NCBI RefSeq assembly: GCF_003428645.1 | Contig: NZ_QVQH01000024.1 | Coordinates: 1-64,000 of the forward strand | Reading direction: 5' to 3' | Origin: Geodermatophilus marinus | GTDB lineage: Bacteria > Actinomycetota > Actinomycetes > Mycobacteriales > Geodermatophilaceae | DNA length: 64,000 nt | Part shown: piece after piece, positions 55,527 to 64,000 of the stretch | Position numbering within the stretch: position 1 is the stretch's first letter | How the letters are laid out: each line of letters starts with the position of its first letter | Position numbers and translations under genes: made by a program | Notes under the pieces: generated by a model | Database searches by the model: none | Seen by the model: only the letters and a program-made list of their open reading frames with translations | Told to the model about the DNA's origin: nothing

Positions 55527-55691
55527 GGGGTTCCTGCCATTCGTCGTGGTCCGACACGTTCCGGCCGCAGAGTGTGGTCGCGCTCACACGACGATGGCAA
55601 CGGGGTGAGCGCCCCGTTGCGGGAACGTGACCGCGGCGCGCCGGTGCCCTCCGACCTGGGGAGGGGGTCCCGTGGCGCGATGGACCCGCCG

Positions 55692-55736
55692 GTTACCAGC
55701 GGGTAACTTGAGGCCTCCGGTCCCTACCGATCGGTA
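55692..55736. promoter_or_regulatory. two operator dyads upstream of the beta-oxidation operon
   Basis: GTTACC (55692-55697) and GGTAAC (55702-55707) form a dyad around AGCG. TACCGATCGGTA (55725-55736) is a perfect palindrome 21 bp before the thiolase start. Such sites are typical of TetR-family repressors of fatty-acid degradation genes in actinobacteria. Confidence 0.7.
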
Positions 55737-55757
55737 ACCACTCGCTGCGGAGGTCCC

Positions 55758-56975
55758 GTGTCCCGCTCCCTGCGCCATGGCGGACGAGCTGTCGTCTTCG
55801 TCGACGGCGTCCGCACCCCCTTCGGCAAGGCCGGCCCGACGGGCGTCTACGCCGAGACCCGCGCCGACGACCTCGTCGTCCGGGTCATCCGCGAGCTGCT
55901 GCGGCGCAACCCCGCGCTGCCGGCCGACCGCGTCGACGAGGTCGCGATCGCGGCCACCACCCAGATCGGCGACCAGGGCCTGACCATCGGCCGCACCGCC
56001 GCGCTGCTGGCCGGGCTGCCGACGACGGTGCCCGGCTACGCGATCGACCGGATGTGCGCCGGCGCGATGACCGCGGTGACCACCACGGCCTCCGGCATCG
56101 CCTTCGGCGCCTACGACGTCGCCATCGCCGGCGGGGTCGAGCACATGGGGCGCCACCCGATGGGCGAGGGCGCCGACCCGAACCCGCGGTTCTTCAGCGA
56201 GGAGCTGGTCGACGGGTCGGCGCTCGTCATGGGGTCGACGGCGGAGAACCTGCACGACCGGTTCCCGCACCTGACCAAGGAGCGGGCCGACGCCTTCGCG
56301 CTGGCCAGCCAGCAGAAGTACGCCAAGGCCGTGGCCAACGGGCAGATCGGCCCGGAGCTGGTCCCGGTCGCCACCCGCAGCGCCGAGCACGGCTGGGGCT
56401 ACGCCACCGCCGACGAGCCGCCCCGGCCGGGCACCACCCTCGAGGGCCTGGCCGGGCTGAAGACCCCGTTCCGGCCGCACGGGCACGTCACGGCCGGCAA
56501 CGCCGCGGGCCTCAACGACGGCGCCACCGGCTGCCTGCTCGCCGCCGAGGAGGTCGCCCGCGAGCTCGGGCTGACCGCCGGGATGCGGCTGGTCGGTTAC
56601 GGCTTCGCCGGCGTCGAGCCCGAGGTCATGGGCGTGGGCCCCGTCCCCTCGACGGAGAAGGCGCTGGCCCGCACCGGCCTGTCCATCGGGGACATGGGCC
56701 TCTTCGAGCTCAACGAGGCCTTCGCCGTCCAGGTGCTGGCCTTCCTCGACCACTTCGGCCTCGCCGACGACGACGAGCGGGTCAACCCGTGGGGCGGCGC
56801 CATCGCCGTCGGTCACCCGCTCGCCTCGTCCGGCGTCCGGCTGATGACCCAGCTGTCCCGCCAGTTCGCCGAGCGGCCCGACGTCCGGTACGGCCTGACC
56901 GCCATGTGCGTCGGCCTGGGCATGGGCGGCACCGTGATCTGGGAGAACCCGAACTGGGAGGGCTTCACCGAGTGA
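55758..56975 (+). CDS. fadA: acetyl-CoA acyltransferase (thiolase)
   Basis: The 405-residue thiolase cleaves 3-ketoacyl-CoA in beta-oxidation. The nucleophilic Cys is in AIDRMCAGAMTAVTTTASG, the His in AIAVGHPLASSGVRLMTQ and the base Cys in TAMCVGLGMGGTVIWE. GTG 55758 follows GCGGAGG. The stop overlaps the GTG of the next gene by GTGA. It may be repressed through the dyads upstream. Confidence 0.95.
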   Translation: MSRSLRHGGRAVVFVDGVRTPFGKAGPTGVYAETRADDLVVRVIRELLRRNPALPADRVDEVAIAATTQIGDQGLTIGRTAALLAGLPTTVPGYAIDRMCAGAMTAVTTTASGIAFGAYDVAIAGGVEHMGRHPMGEGADPNPRFFSEELVDGSALVMGSTAENLHDRFPHLTKERADAFALASQQKYAKAVANGQIGPELVPVATRSAEHGWGYATADEPPRPGTTLEGLAGLKTPFRPHGHVTAGNAAGLNDGATGCLLAAEEVARELGLTAGMRLVGYGFAGVEPEVMGVGPVPSTEKALARTGLSIGDMGLFELNEAFAVQVLAFLDHFGLADDDERVNPWGGAIAVGHPLASSGVRLMTQLSRQFAERPDVRYGLTAMCVGLGMGGTVIWENPNWEGFTE

Positions 56976-59059
56976 GCACCGCAGTCTTCGAGGACGAGAT
57001 CGTGACCCGGGCGCTGGTCCGGTACCTGCGGGTGCCCGGCCTGGCCGGCGAGCTGGCCCTGATCACCCTCGACAACGGGCACGACCACACCCGCCCGTCC
57101 ACCTTCGGCCCCGGCGGCCTGGCCTCCCTCGACGCCGCGCTCGACGAGATCGCGGCGCACACCCCGACCCCCGCGGCCATCGCCGTCACCGGCAAGCCGT
57201 TCGTCTTCGCCGTCGGCGCCGACCTCTCCGGCGTCCCGGCGATCACCTCGGCGGCCGACGCCCGCGCGATCGCCGAGACCGGCCACCGGGTGTTCCGCCG
57301 GCTGAAGGACTCCCCGATCCCGACGTTCGCCTTCGTCAACGGCGTGGCCCTCGGCGGCGGCCTGGAGCTGGCACTGCACTGCCACCACCGGACGATCGCC
57401 ACCACCGCCGCGGTCGCCTTCCCGGAGGTCTTCCTCGGCCTGGTGCCCGGCTGGGGCGGCACGCAGCTGCTGCCGAACCTGATCGGCCCGGACCCGGCGG
57501 TCACCGTGGTCGTCGAGAACGCCCTGGCGCAGAACCGGATGACCCCGGCACCGAAGGCGGCGGAGCTCGGCATCGCCGATGCGGTCCTCGAGCCGGCCGA
57601 CTTCCTCGAGCGGTCGATCGAGTGGGCGGCCGGCGTCCTCACCGGGGACGTCGAGGTCCGGCGTCCCCAGGTCGACCGCGCGGCCTGGGACGACGCGATC
57701 GCCCGCGCCCGCGGGATCGTCGCCGCCCGCACCCGCGACGCGTCCCCGGCCGCGCTGCGGGCGGTGGAGCTGCTCGACCGCGCCCGCGCCGGGGTGGAGG
57801 GCGACGCGTTCGTCGCGGGCACGGCCGCCGAGGACGACGCGCTGGCCGAGCTGCTGATGAGCGACCCGCTGCGGGCGAGCCTGTACTCCTTCGACCTGGT
57901 GAACAAGCGGGCCAGGCGGCCGGCCGGCGCCCCCGACAAGGCGCTCGCCCGGAAGGTGACGAAGGTCGGCGTCGTCGGCGCCGGGCTGATGGCCTCCCAG
58001 CTGGCGCTGCTGCTGGTGCGCCGGCTCGAGGTCCCCGTCGTCCTCACCGACGTCGACCAGGCCCGCGTCGACAAGGGCGTCGGCTACGTGCACCGCGAGC
58101 TGGACGAGCAGGTCACCGCCGGGAAGCTGACGGCCGACCGGCGGAACCGGCTCACGGGCCTGGTCACCGGCTCGCTGGACAAGGCGGCCTTCGCCGACGC
58201 CGACCTGGTCATCGAGGCCGTGTTCGAGGAGATGTCGGTCAAGCAGCAGGTGTTCGCCGAGGTGGAGGCGGTCGTCTCCCCCGAGTGCGTGCTGGCCACC
58301 AACACCTCCGCGCTGTCGGTGACCGAGATGGCCTCCGAGCTCGAGCACCCGGAACGCGTGGTCGGCCTGCACTTCTTCAACCCGGTCGCGGTGCTGCCGC
58401 TGCTGGAGGTGGTCCGGGCCGAGCGGACCGACGACGCCACCCTGGCCACCGCCTTCGCCGTCGGCAGGGCGCTGAAGAAGTCCTGCGTGCTGGTCGCCGA
58501 CGCCCCGGCCTTCGTGGTCAACCGGCTGCTCACCCGGTTCCTGGGCGAGGTCACCGCCGCCGTCGAGCAGGGGACGCCGGTGGCCGTGGCCGACCGGGCG
58601 CTGGACCCGCTGGGCCTGCCGATGACGCCGTTCGAGCTGCTCACCCTCGTCGGCCCGCCGGTGGCGCTGCACGTGGCCGAGCGGATGCAGGAGGCCTTCC
58701 CCGACCGGTTCGCCGTCGGCGAGGGGCTGCGCAGGATGGTCGAGCTCGGCAGGACCTCGGTCTACTCCGAGCCGGGCGTCGTCGACCCCGACCTGGCCGG
58801 CATCGACGCCGGCGACTCCCCGCAGTCCGAGGAGGAGGTCCGCGACCGGGCCGTCCGCGCGCTGGCCGAGGAGATCGGGCTGATGCTCGACGAGGGCGTC
58901 GTCCAGGCCGTGCAGGACGTCGACCTGTGCATGCTGCTGGGCGCCGGCTGGCCGTTCTGGCTGGGCGGCATCTCCGCCCACCTCGACCGCACCGGGGTCT
59001 CCGAGGCGGTCACCGGCCGGCGGTTCCTGCCGCCCGGGGTGGCGTCCCTGCCGGCCTGA
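56972..59059 (+). CDS. fadB: FadB-type enoyl-CoA hydratase/3-hydroxyacyl-CoA dehydrogenase
   Basis: The 695-residue bifunctional enzyme has an N-terminal crotonase domain (KPFVFAVGADLSGVP oxyanion hole, FVNGVALGGGLELALHCHHR, FPEVFLGLVPGWGGTQLLPN) and a C-terminal dehydrogenase domain with NAD motif VGVVGAGLMASQLALLLVRR, VLATNTSALSVTEMAS and RVVGLHFFNPVAVLPLLEVV (catalytic His). LVADAPAFVVNRLLTRFLGE follows. It works with the thiolase upstream. Confidence 0.96.
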   Translation: MSTAVFEDEIVTRALVRYLRVPGLAGELALITLDNGHDHTRPSTFGPGGLASLDAALDEIAAHTPTPAAIAVTGKPFVFAVGADLSGVPAITSAADARAIAETGHRVFRRLKDSPIPTFAFVNGVALGGGLELALHCHHRTIATTAAVAFPEVFLGLVPGWGGTQLLPNLIGPDPAVTVVVENALAQNRMTPAPKAAELGIADAVLEPADFLERSIEWAAGVLTGDVEVRRPQVDRAAWDDAIARARGIVAARTRDASPAALRAVELLDRARAGVEGDAFVAGTAAEDDALAELLMSDPLRASLYSFDLVNKRARRPAGAPDKALARKVTKVGVVGAGLMASQLALLLVRRLEVPVVLTDVDQARVDKGVGYVHRELDEQVTAGKLTADRRNRLTGLVTGSLDKAAFADADLVIEAVFEEMSVKQQVFAEVEAVVSPECVLATNTSALSVTEMASELEHPERVVGLHFFNPVAVLPLLEVVRAERTDDATLATAFAVGRALKKSCVLVADAPAFVVNRLLTRFLGEVTAAVEQGTPVAVADRALDPLGLPMTPFELLTLVGPPVALHVAERMQEAFPDRFAVGEGLRRMVELGRTSVYSEPGVVDPDLAGIDAGDSPQSEEEVRDRAVRALAEEIGLMLDEGVVQAVQDVDLCMLLGAGWPFWLGGISAHLDRTGVSEAVTGRRFLPPGVASLPA

Positions 59060-59089
59060 GGTCCCGGCCGATGACCAGGTGACCTGGTC

Positions 59090-59135
59090 GTTGCCGGTCC
59101 TGGCTCACCCCCGGTGCTGAGCCGGGACCGGCAAC
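59090..59135. terminator. 18-bp near-perfect hairpin after fadB
   Basis: GTTGCCGGTCCTGGCTCA (59090-59107) pairs with 59118-59135 with one mismatch around 10 nt. A smaller dyad, GACCAGG/CCTGGTC, precedes it at 59073-59089. Confidence 0.7.
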
Positions 59136-59172
59136 GGTGAGCCCGGACCGGCGGCGATGCCGGAGCAGGCGC

Positions 59173-59487
59173 TCAGGCACCCGGAGGCCGCGCGATGCTG
59201 TCGAGCAGCGCGCCGAGCGCCCACTCGAACTGCACCTGCCCCACCCACGTGGCCGCGGTACCCGCTGTCGCCGCGGTGAGCGGGACCGCCTCGTCCGGCA
59301 CGGCGGAGAGCCGGACCCGCCGGGCGGCGATCCGCTCGTCCTCCGGGGGGCCAGCAGCACCGCGCGCAGAGCCCGGGCGTAGGCCAGCACGCGGTCCCGC
59401 CAGGCCTCCCCCGGCCCCTCCAGCAGGGCGGTGTCGGCCTCGGCGAGCACCCGCTCCACGACCTCGCGCTTCGCCGGCGCGTTGACC
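59173..59487 (-). pseudogene. TetR-family regulator, C-terminal remnant with frameshift
   Basis: Two minus-strand frames join at about 59348, in a run of six G. The upstream part reads REVVERVLAEADTALLEGPG, then WRDRVLAYARALRAVLLA. The downstream part reads DERIAARRVRLSAVPDEAVP and WVGQVQFEWALGALLDSIAR. This is the ligand-binding domain of a TetR protein; the DNA-binding N terminus is absent. Possibly once the local regulator of fadAB. A homopolymer sequencing error could explain the shift but not the missing N terminus. Confidence 0.65.
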
Positions 59488-59549
59488 GGCGGTCCTGGGG
59501 GCCTCGCGCAGGCCCTCGCCCTCGGCCGGCGCTCTCCCCGGCGCCTGGC

Positions 59550-59745
59550 CGCGCTGACCGCGGTCACCGCGGCAGGCTTGGACCCTCGGGTGGCTGACCA
59601 CGGCGGGGGTCGGCGTGGACGTGGCACGGCACTACGCCGTCTTCGGCGCCTCCGGTGCCCTGGTCGCCACCGCGCTCACCGGGCTGCTGGCCGTCCCCGC
59701 CGTCCGGCGGGCCACCGGCCCGCCGGTCAGCGGAACTTTTGCGTG
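59550..59745 (+). pseudogene. membrane-protein fragment, frameshifted
   Basis: The plus strand reads WLTTAGVGVDVARHYAVFGA, then SGALVATALTGLLAVPAVRR, ending at TGA 59745. Upstream residues AALTAVTAAG fit the same helix but lie in another frame. It resembles the C-terminal helices of small actinobacterial membrane proteins. The 3' end overlaps the next gene on the other strand. Confidence 0.4.
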
Positions 59746-60005
59746 AGGCTGTCCATCGTCCGGCCCACCGAGGCGATCTTGACGTGCGAGATGCCGGCGG
59801 TCGCACCCGCCGCGAGCATGGCCTCGTGCGCGGCCCGCAGGGTGGCCCACACCGCGTCGTCGTCCCCCTCGAGGGTGGTGCCCAGCGCGCCCACCTCGTA
59901 GCGCAGACCCGAGGCCTCGATGACGGCGATCGCCGCCTCGACGTGCGCGTGCGGGTCCTCGGGCGTCCCGGCCGGCGAGGGCGCGACCTGGATCTCGGCG
60001 ATCAC
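59727..60005 (-). CDS. MTH1187/YkoF-type thiamine-binding-like protein
   Basis: The 92-residue protein from GTG 60005 overlaps the dxs stop by GTGA. It has [40 protein letters not shown] and [20 protein letters not shown], the ferredoxin-like DUF77 fold whose members bind thiamine. Its coupling to dxs, a thiamine-diphosphate enzyme, fits that ligand. Confidence 0.85.
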   Translation of the reverse strand: MIAEIQVAPSPAGTPEDPHAHVEAAIAVIEASGLRYEVGALGTTLEGDDDAVWATLRAAHEAMLAAGATAGISHVKIASVGRTMDSLTQKFR

Positions 60006-61936
60006 CGCTGGGCCCCGTCGACCGGGGCGACCAGGCCGTCCTCGGCGCGCTCGGCGAGCACGGCGGTCCACTCGGCGATCCGGCGGGCGACGTCCTGCTC
60101 GGTGAGCCCCGCGTCGGCGAGCACCTGCCCGCGGCTGCCGTGCTCGAGGAAGTCCTGCGGCAGGCCCAGCGTGCGCACCGGGACGTCGCACTGCCGGTCC
60201 TGCAGCTCGCGGGTGAGCGTGCTGCCCACCCCGCCGGCGCGGCCGCCGTCCTCGACGGTGACCACCAGCCGGGCCCCGGCCGCCATCTCGACCAGGTCCT
60301 CGGGCACGGGCAGCACCCAGCGGGGGTCGACCACGGTCACCTCGATGCCGTGGTCGGCGGCCCGCTCCGCGACGGCCTGGCACATCGGCACCACCGAGCC
60401 GACCGCGACGAGCAGCACGTCCGGCCGCTCGCCGTCCCCGCGGGCGGCCCGGCGCAGGACGTCGACCCGGCCGCGGCGCTCCAGGGCGGGGATGTCCGGC
60501 GGGAGGGTGCCCTTCGGGAAGCGGACGACCGACGGACCCCCGGTCACCGCCACCGCCTCGCGCAGGGCCTCCCGCAGCGTCGCCTCGTCCCGCGGCGCGG
60601 CCAGGTGCAGGCCGGGCACGACCGAGAGGATGGACATGTCCCACATGCCGTTGTGCGAGGCGCCGTCGTCGCCGGTGACGCCGGCGCGGTCGAGCACGAG
60701 GGTGACCGGCTGGCGGTGCAGGGCGACGTCCATGAGCAGCTGGTCGAAGGCCCGGTTGAGGAACGTCGAGTAGACCGCGACCACCGGGTGCAGGCCGGCC
60801 ATCGCCAGCCCGGCGGCCGAGGTGAGGGCGTGCTGCTCGGCGATGCCGACGTCGAAGGTCCGCTCGGGGAAGCGCTCGGCGAAGGGGGCCAGCCCGGTCG
60901 GGTGCAGCATCGCCGCGGTGATCGCCACGACGTCGGCCCGCTCGGTGCCGATCCGCACCAGCTCGTCGGCGAAGGCGTCGGTCCAGGCCAGGCCGGCCTT
61001 GCGCGCGCTGGTGCCGCTGTCGGGGTCGAACACCCCGGTGGCGTGCCAGGCGTCGACCTGGTCGGTCTCGGCCGGCGGGTAGCCGAAGCCCTTGGTGGTG
61101 ACGGCGTGCACGATGACCGGCCCGCCGAAGGACCGCGCCCGCCGCAGCGCCGACTCCAGCGCGCGCACGTCGTGGCCGTCGACCGGGCCGACGTACTTCA
61201 GGCCGAGGTCCTCGAACATGCCCTGCGGGGAGAGCACGTCCTTGAGGCCCTTCTTGATGGCGTGCAGGGCGTCGAACAGCGCCGAGCCGACGACCGGGGC
61301 GCGGTTGATCGCCCGCCGCACCTGCAGCAGCGCCTGCTCGTAGCCGGGGCGCAGCCGCAGGGTGGCCAGCGCGTCGGCCACCCCGCCGATGGTGGGCGAG
61401 TAGGAGCGGCCGTTGTCGTTGACGACGATGACGACCGGCCGGTCCTTGTCGGCGGCGATGTTGTTGAGCGCCTCCCAGGCCATCCCGCCGGTCAGGGCGC
61501 CGTCGCCGATGACCGCCACGACCGGGCGGCCGTCCCCGCGCACGGCGAAGGCCTTGGCCAGCCCGTCGGCGTAGGACAGCGAGGTGGAGGCGTGGCTGTT
61601 CTCCACCCAGTCGTGCTCGCTCTCGGCCCGGCTCGGGTAGCCGGAGAGGCCGCCGCGCTGGCGCAGCCGCTCGAAGCCCTCGACGCGGCCGGTGAGCATC
61701 TTGTGCACGTAGGACTGGTGGCCGGTGTCGAAGACGATCGGCTCGCGGGGGGAGTCGAAGACCCGGTGCAGGGCGATGGTGAGCTCGACGCAGCCGAGGT
61801 TGGGGCCGAGGTGGCCGCCGGTCCGCGCGACGCTGGTGACCAGGGCATCGCGGATCTCCGCGGCCAGGGTCGGCAGCTGGTCGGCGGGCAGCGCACGCAC
61901 GTCGTCAGGGGTGCGGATCGATCGCAGGAGCGACAC
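60002..61936 (-). CDS. dxs: 1-deoxy-D-xylulose-5-phosphate synthase
   Basis: The 644-residue thiamine-diphosphate enzyme makes DXP from pyruvate and glyceraldehyde 3-phosphate, the entry of the MEP isoprenoid pathway. Features are [36 protein letters not shown], the ThDP motif [20 protein letters not shown] to VVNDNG, and [23 protein letters not shown] 61936 gives [20 protein letters not shown], the normal start. Confidence 0.97.
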   Translation of the reverse strand: MSLLRSIRTPDDVRALPADQLPTLAAEIRDALVTSVARTGGHLGPNLGCVELTIALHRVFDSPREPIVFDTGHQSYVHKMLTGRVEGFERLRQRGGLSGYPSRAESEHDWVENSHASTSLSYADGLAKAFAVRGDGRPVVAVIGDGALTGGMAWEALNNIAADKDRPVVIVVNDNGRSYSPTIGGVADALATLRLRPGYEQALLQVRRAINRAPVVGSALFDALHAIKKGLKDVLSPQGMFEDLGLKYVGPVDGHDVRALESALRRARSFGGPVIVHAVTTKGFGYPPAETDQVDAWHATGVFDPDSGTSARKAGLAWTDAFADELVRIGTERADVVAITAAMLHPTGLAPFAERFPERTFDVGIAEQHALTSAAGLAMAGLHPVVAVYSTFLNRAFDQLLMDVALHRQPVTLVLDRAGVTGDDGASHNGMWDMSILSVVPGLHLAAPRDEATLREALREAVAVTGGPSVVRFPKGTLPPDIPALERRGRVDVLRRAARGDGERPDVLLVAVGSVVPMCQAVAERAADHGIEVTVVDPRWVLPVPEDLVEMAAGARLVVTVEDGGRAGGVGSTLTRELQDRQCDVPVRTLGLPQDFLEHGSRGQVLADAGLTEQDVARRIAEWTAVLAERAEDGLVAPVDGAQR

Positions 61937-62080
61937 GAGGGGTCGGCGTCCTCTCCGTCGGCGGCAGGTCCACGGCGTCGGAACGGCCGCCGACCAACTG
62001 TAGTCGCGGTTCACCGGGTCTTCCGGTCGAGCGCCGGACCCGGATGCAGCGACCGGTCGCCGCACCGGACCGGGACCCGG

Positions 62081-62449
62081 TCAGAGCCGGGGTACCCACC
62101 GCTCGCCGCGCAACGCACCGGCGACGACCCCCACCGCGCGGGCCGCCGCGGCCAGCCGGGCGCCCTCGCGCTCGTAGGCGCGCATCGCCGCCTCCATGGC
62201 GTCGGCGGGCAGCTCGTCGGCGAGGTCGACCCGCACCGTCCGCCAGCCCGCCCGGGCCGCCTCCAGCCCGGCGGTCACGTGGTCACGGGCGAAGCGGGCC
62301 AGCAGCACCGGGTAGCGCCGCAGCACCTCGTGCGCCCGGTAGTCCGGCGGCACGAGGTCGAACAGCCAGGCCACCGCGCTCTGCTCCCAGTCGGGGGCAC
62401 CGGGCGGGCGCACGGCGTCCGGCCAGCCCGGCGGCAGCGTCTGCTCCAC
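62081..62449 (-). CDS. conserved hypothetical protein behind a LexA-box-like site
   Basis: The 122-residue protein from GTG 62449 reads WEQSAVAWLFDLVPPDYRAH, then VLLARFARDHVTAGLEAARA and WRTVRVDLADELPADAMEAA. It is conserved near dxs in related actinobacteria and lacks any catalytic motif I can name. The perfect palindrome 20 bp upstream suggests SOS control. Confidence 0.75.
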   Translation of the reverse strand: MEQTLPPGWPDAVRPPGAPDWEQSAVAWLFDLVPPDYRAHEVLRRYPVLLARFARDHVTAGLEAARAGWRTVRVDLADELPADAMEAAMRAYEREGARLAAAARAVGVVAGALRGERWVPRL

Positions 62450-62469
62450 CGGCCCAGTGTGCCACCCCG

Positions 62470-62485
62470 TCGAACACGTGTTCGA
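62470..62485. promoter_or_regulatory. LexA (SOS) box candidate
   Basis: TCGAACACGTGTTCGA fits the actinobacterial SOS box CGAAC-N4-GTTCG exactly and extends to a 22-bp perfect palindrome (62467-62488). It lies 21-36 bp before the start at 62449. Confidence 0.65.
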
Positions 62486-62497
62486 CGGCGGGATGCG

Positions 62498-62728
62498 CTA
62501 AACGGAGGTCGGCCGCTTGAGCCAGAACTGCTCGAACCCCCAGGTGCCCGCCCCGCTCGAGTGGTAGCTGACCAGCTCCCAGCCCTCGCTGCCGAGCCGG
62601 TTGAGCACCGAGCTGGTGTCCCCGCTCTGGCGTTCCAGGTGGCCTCCGGGGAGCTTGACGCTCACCCCCGCGCGGTTGGACTCCGCTTCGTTGGCCGTGA
62701 TGACCGAGGCGTACTCCCAGGTGGTCAC
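62498..62728 (-). CDS. DUF4177 small protein
   Basis: The 76-residue protein from GTG 62728 reads TTWEYASVITANEAESNRAG, then LNRLGSEGWELVSYHSSGAG and WGFEQFWLKRP. The GWELVS motif is the hallmark of DUF4177. The function is unknown. Confidence 0.85.
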   Translation of the reverse strand: MTTWEYASVITANEAESNRAGVSVKLPGGHLERQSGDTSSVLNRLGSEGWELVSYHSSGAGTWGFEQFWLKRPTSV

Positions 62729-62790
62729 ACGGGAGACGGTAGCCCGTGGCCGCCCCGGCCCTGATCGGGACCGGCCGGGTGCGGGGCGGG

Positions 62791-63480
62791 TCAGTGCGGG
62801 ACGAGGTCGCGCAGCAGCGGCGCCAGCCGGTCGGCGACCAACCGGTGCCCGCGGTCGTTCGGGTGGATGGGGTCGGCCCAGACCGCCGGATCGGCCGGGT
62901 CTATCCAGTTCTGCGCGGCCGGGTCGACGAAGGGGACGCCGGCCCGCGCGGCCGCGGCGGCCAGGGCCCGGTTGACCCGGTCGATGGTCGCCGGCGGCGT
63001 CCCGGGGTTGTGGGAGGCGCCCACCACGAGGACCCGGGTGCCCGGCCCGGCGCCGGCCCGCAGCCGGGTCAGGGTGTCCGCGGCCGCGGGCAGGAGCGCC
63101 TCCGGGGCGCCCCGGCGCTCGTTGAGCGTGCCCTGGACGACCACGACGTCCGCCCCGACCGCGAGGACGGCGTCCACCCGCTCGCCGTAGGTGCTGTCGT
63201 TCGGTCCCGGCACGCTGTACCCGCTGCCGCCCACGCCGAGCGCGACCCAGCCCCAGCCCAGCCGGTCGGCGGTCATCGGCGCGTAGCCGTGGCGGCCGGT
63301 CGCCCCGGCCCCGCGGGTCCACGAGTCCCCCAGGAAGGCCACCAGCGGCCGCCCGGCGAGCAGCTCCCCGCCGGAGGGCGGCAGCGGCCCGCGCACCCCG
63401 GGCACCAGCAGCAGCGCGAGCGCGCCGACCAGCACGGCCGCGGCGGCGAGGAGGGCGCGGGGGCGGCCCGGTCCGGTCAC
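62791..63480 (-). CDS. SGNH/GDSL-family hydrolase, membrane-anchored or secreted
   Basis: The 229-residue protein begins with an N-terminal hydrophobic segment (ALLAAAAVLVGALALLLVPG), a signal or anchor. The SGNH blocks follow: FLGDSWTRGAGA (Ser), VALGVGGSGYSVPG (Gly), VVVQGTLNERRG (Asn) and WADPIHPNDRGHRLVADRL (Asp, His). It is an extracytoplasmic esterase or lipase-like hydrolase of unknown substrate. Confidence 0.9.
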   Translation of the reverse strand: MTGPGRPRALLAAAAVLVGALALLLVPGVRGPLPPSGGELLAGRPLVAFLGDSWTRGAGATGRHGYAPMTADRLGWGWVALGVGGSGYSVPGPNDSTYGERVDAVLAVGADVVVVQGTLNERRGAPEALLPAAADTLTRLRAGAGPGTRVLVVGASHNPGTPPATIDRVNRALAAAAARAGVPFVDPAAQNWIDPADPAVWADPIHPNDRGHRLVADRLAPLLRDLVPH

Positions 63481-63634
63481 GCGCGCACCCTAGGGCCGCG
63501 GACCGCCGGCGAGGGGCCGCCCGCGCGCGGCGGACGGCCCCGAGGTCACGGTCGTCCCGCCGGCACCAGCAGCGCCACGCGCTCCACGTTGGGCAACCGT
63601 GGCGGTCCCGGCAGCCTCGCCTCGCGCCGGCCGT

Positions 63635-63826
63635 TCAGGGCATGCGTCCGCTGGCGCGGAAGGTCTCGGTCACCTCACGCAGCAGCAGACTGCACCCCGA
63701 GGAGCAGTCGAACTCGACCAGGTCCTCCCCGACGAGCAGCCCGTCGGGGCCGGTCGACGCCTGCCAGCCGGCCGCTGCGGGCCCGCCGCAGGAGGGGCAC
63801 CGTTCCCAGCTCACTCGATCGCTCAC
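63635..63826 (-). CDS. small zinc-ribbon-like protein
   Basis: The 63-residue protein from GTG 63826 reads SDRVSWERCPSCGGPAAAGW, later VEFDCSSGCSLLLREVTE. CxxC and CxxxC pairs suggest a zinc ribbon. A GTG two codons upstream is an alternative start. Nothing is seen between it and the window end. Confidence 0.6.
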   Translation of the reverse strand: MSDRVSWERCPSCGGPAAAGWQASTGPDGLLVGEDLVEFDCSSGCSLLLREVTETFRASGRMP

Positions 63827-64000
63827 GCCCACCGAGCATCACCCTGGGTAGGCACTCATGCCAGCGGCGTCACCGAACTGACACATCGGTCTGGGGCGCT
63901 CCGTGGGGGCGCCGGCCACGGCGACAGCCGGCTTCTCCGCGGGGCGGGACGCCACGACGCCGCTGCCCGCTGCCCGCTGCCCCGGACAGTGACGGCGCGC

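Overview
The window is high-GC (mostly above 70%) actinobacterial chromosome. Gene order and content (hemE-cgoX with hemQ close by, DUF3000 next to RNase D, dxs, many SHOCT, MalT-type LuxR and Rv1733c-like proteins, frequent GTG starts with GTGA overlaps) suggest a member of the Geodermatophilaceae such as Blastococcus, Geodermatophilus or Modestobacter. This placement is inference; there is no 16S gene in the window.

1-17.3 kb is an accessory region. It starts with a broken ISAs1 transposase, followed by a lower-GC island (about 1.17-5.5 kb) that is the most interesting part of the window. The island carries a selenocysteine tRNA (anticodon UCA, encoded CCA, with its own promoter). It also carries an AhpD-like gene whose active-site motif reads Cys-Phe-Tyr-UGA and has a hairpin just after the UGA. 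On the opposite strand is a tightly packed operon whose first cistron is also interrupted by an in-frame UGA followed by a SECIS-like hairpin; next come a carotenoid-oxygenase-like protein and a JAMM metalloprotease. I read this as two candidate selenoproteins with their tRNA. selA, selB and selD are not in the window.

5.5-15.6 kb is an insertion-sequence graveyard: an IS30 inside an IS3 inside the IS110/IS5 debris, an IS21 that split one copy of a repeat, and fragments of IS256 and of a helicase. 11.8-17.3 kb holds three type II toxin-antitoxin loci: a RelBE-like pair, a HigBA-like pair, and a diverged second copy of the first pair whose toxin is frameshifted.

17.3-28.2 kb holds a YeiH-like membrane protein, a hydrolase and an MFS transporter in one overlapping operon. 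Beside it is a small catabolic cluster (BKACE, TauD-type dioxygenase, quinone oxidoreductase) divergent from an AraC regulator, with a 42-bp element shared between promoters. 28.2-41.9 kb is made of small stress or signalling genes: a MalT-like LuxR, an orphan LuxR HTH, a second AraC, CPBP protease, an Abhydrolase_9 protein, CsbD and a cold-shock protein.

42-64 kb is core-like: a NarL-type two-component pair, msrB, the coproporphyrin-dependent haem genes (hemE, cgoX/hemY, hemQ), DUF3000, RNase D, a xylose-type sugar ABC transporter, a fadA-fadB beta-oxidation operon with operator dyads, a thiamine-binding-type protein, dxs and small conserved genes, one of them behind a perfect LexA-box-like palindrome.
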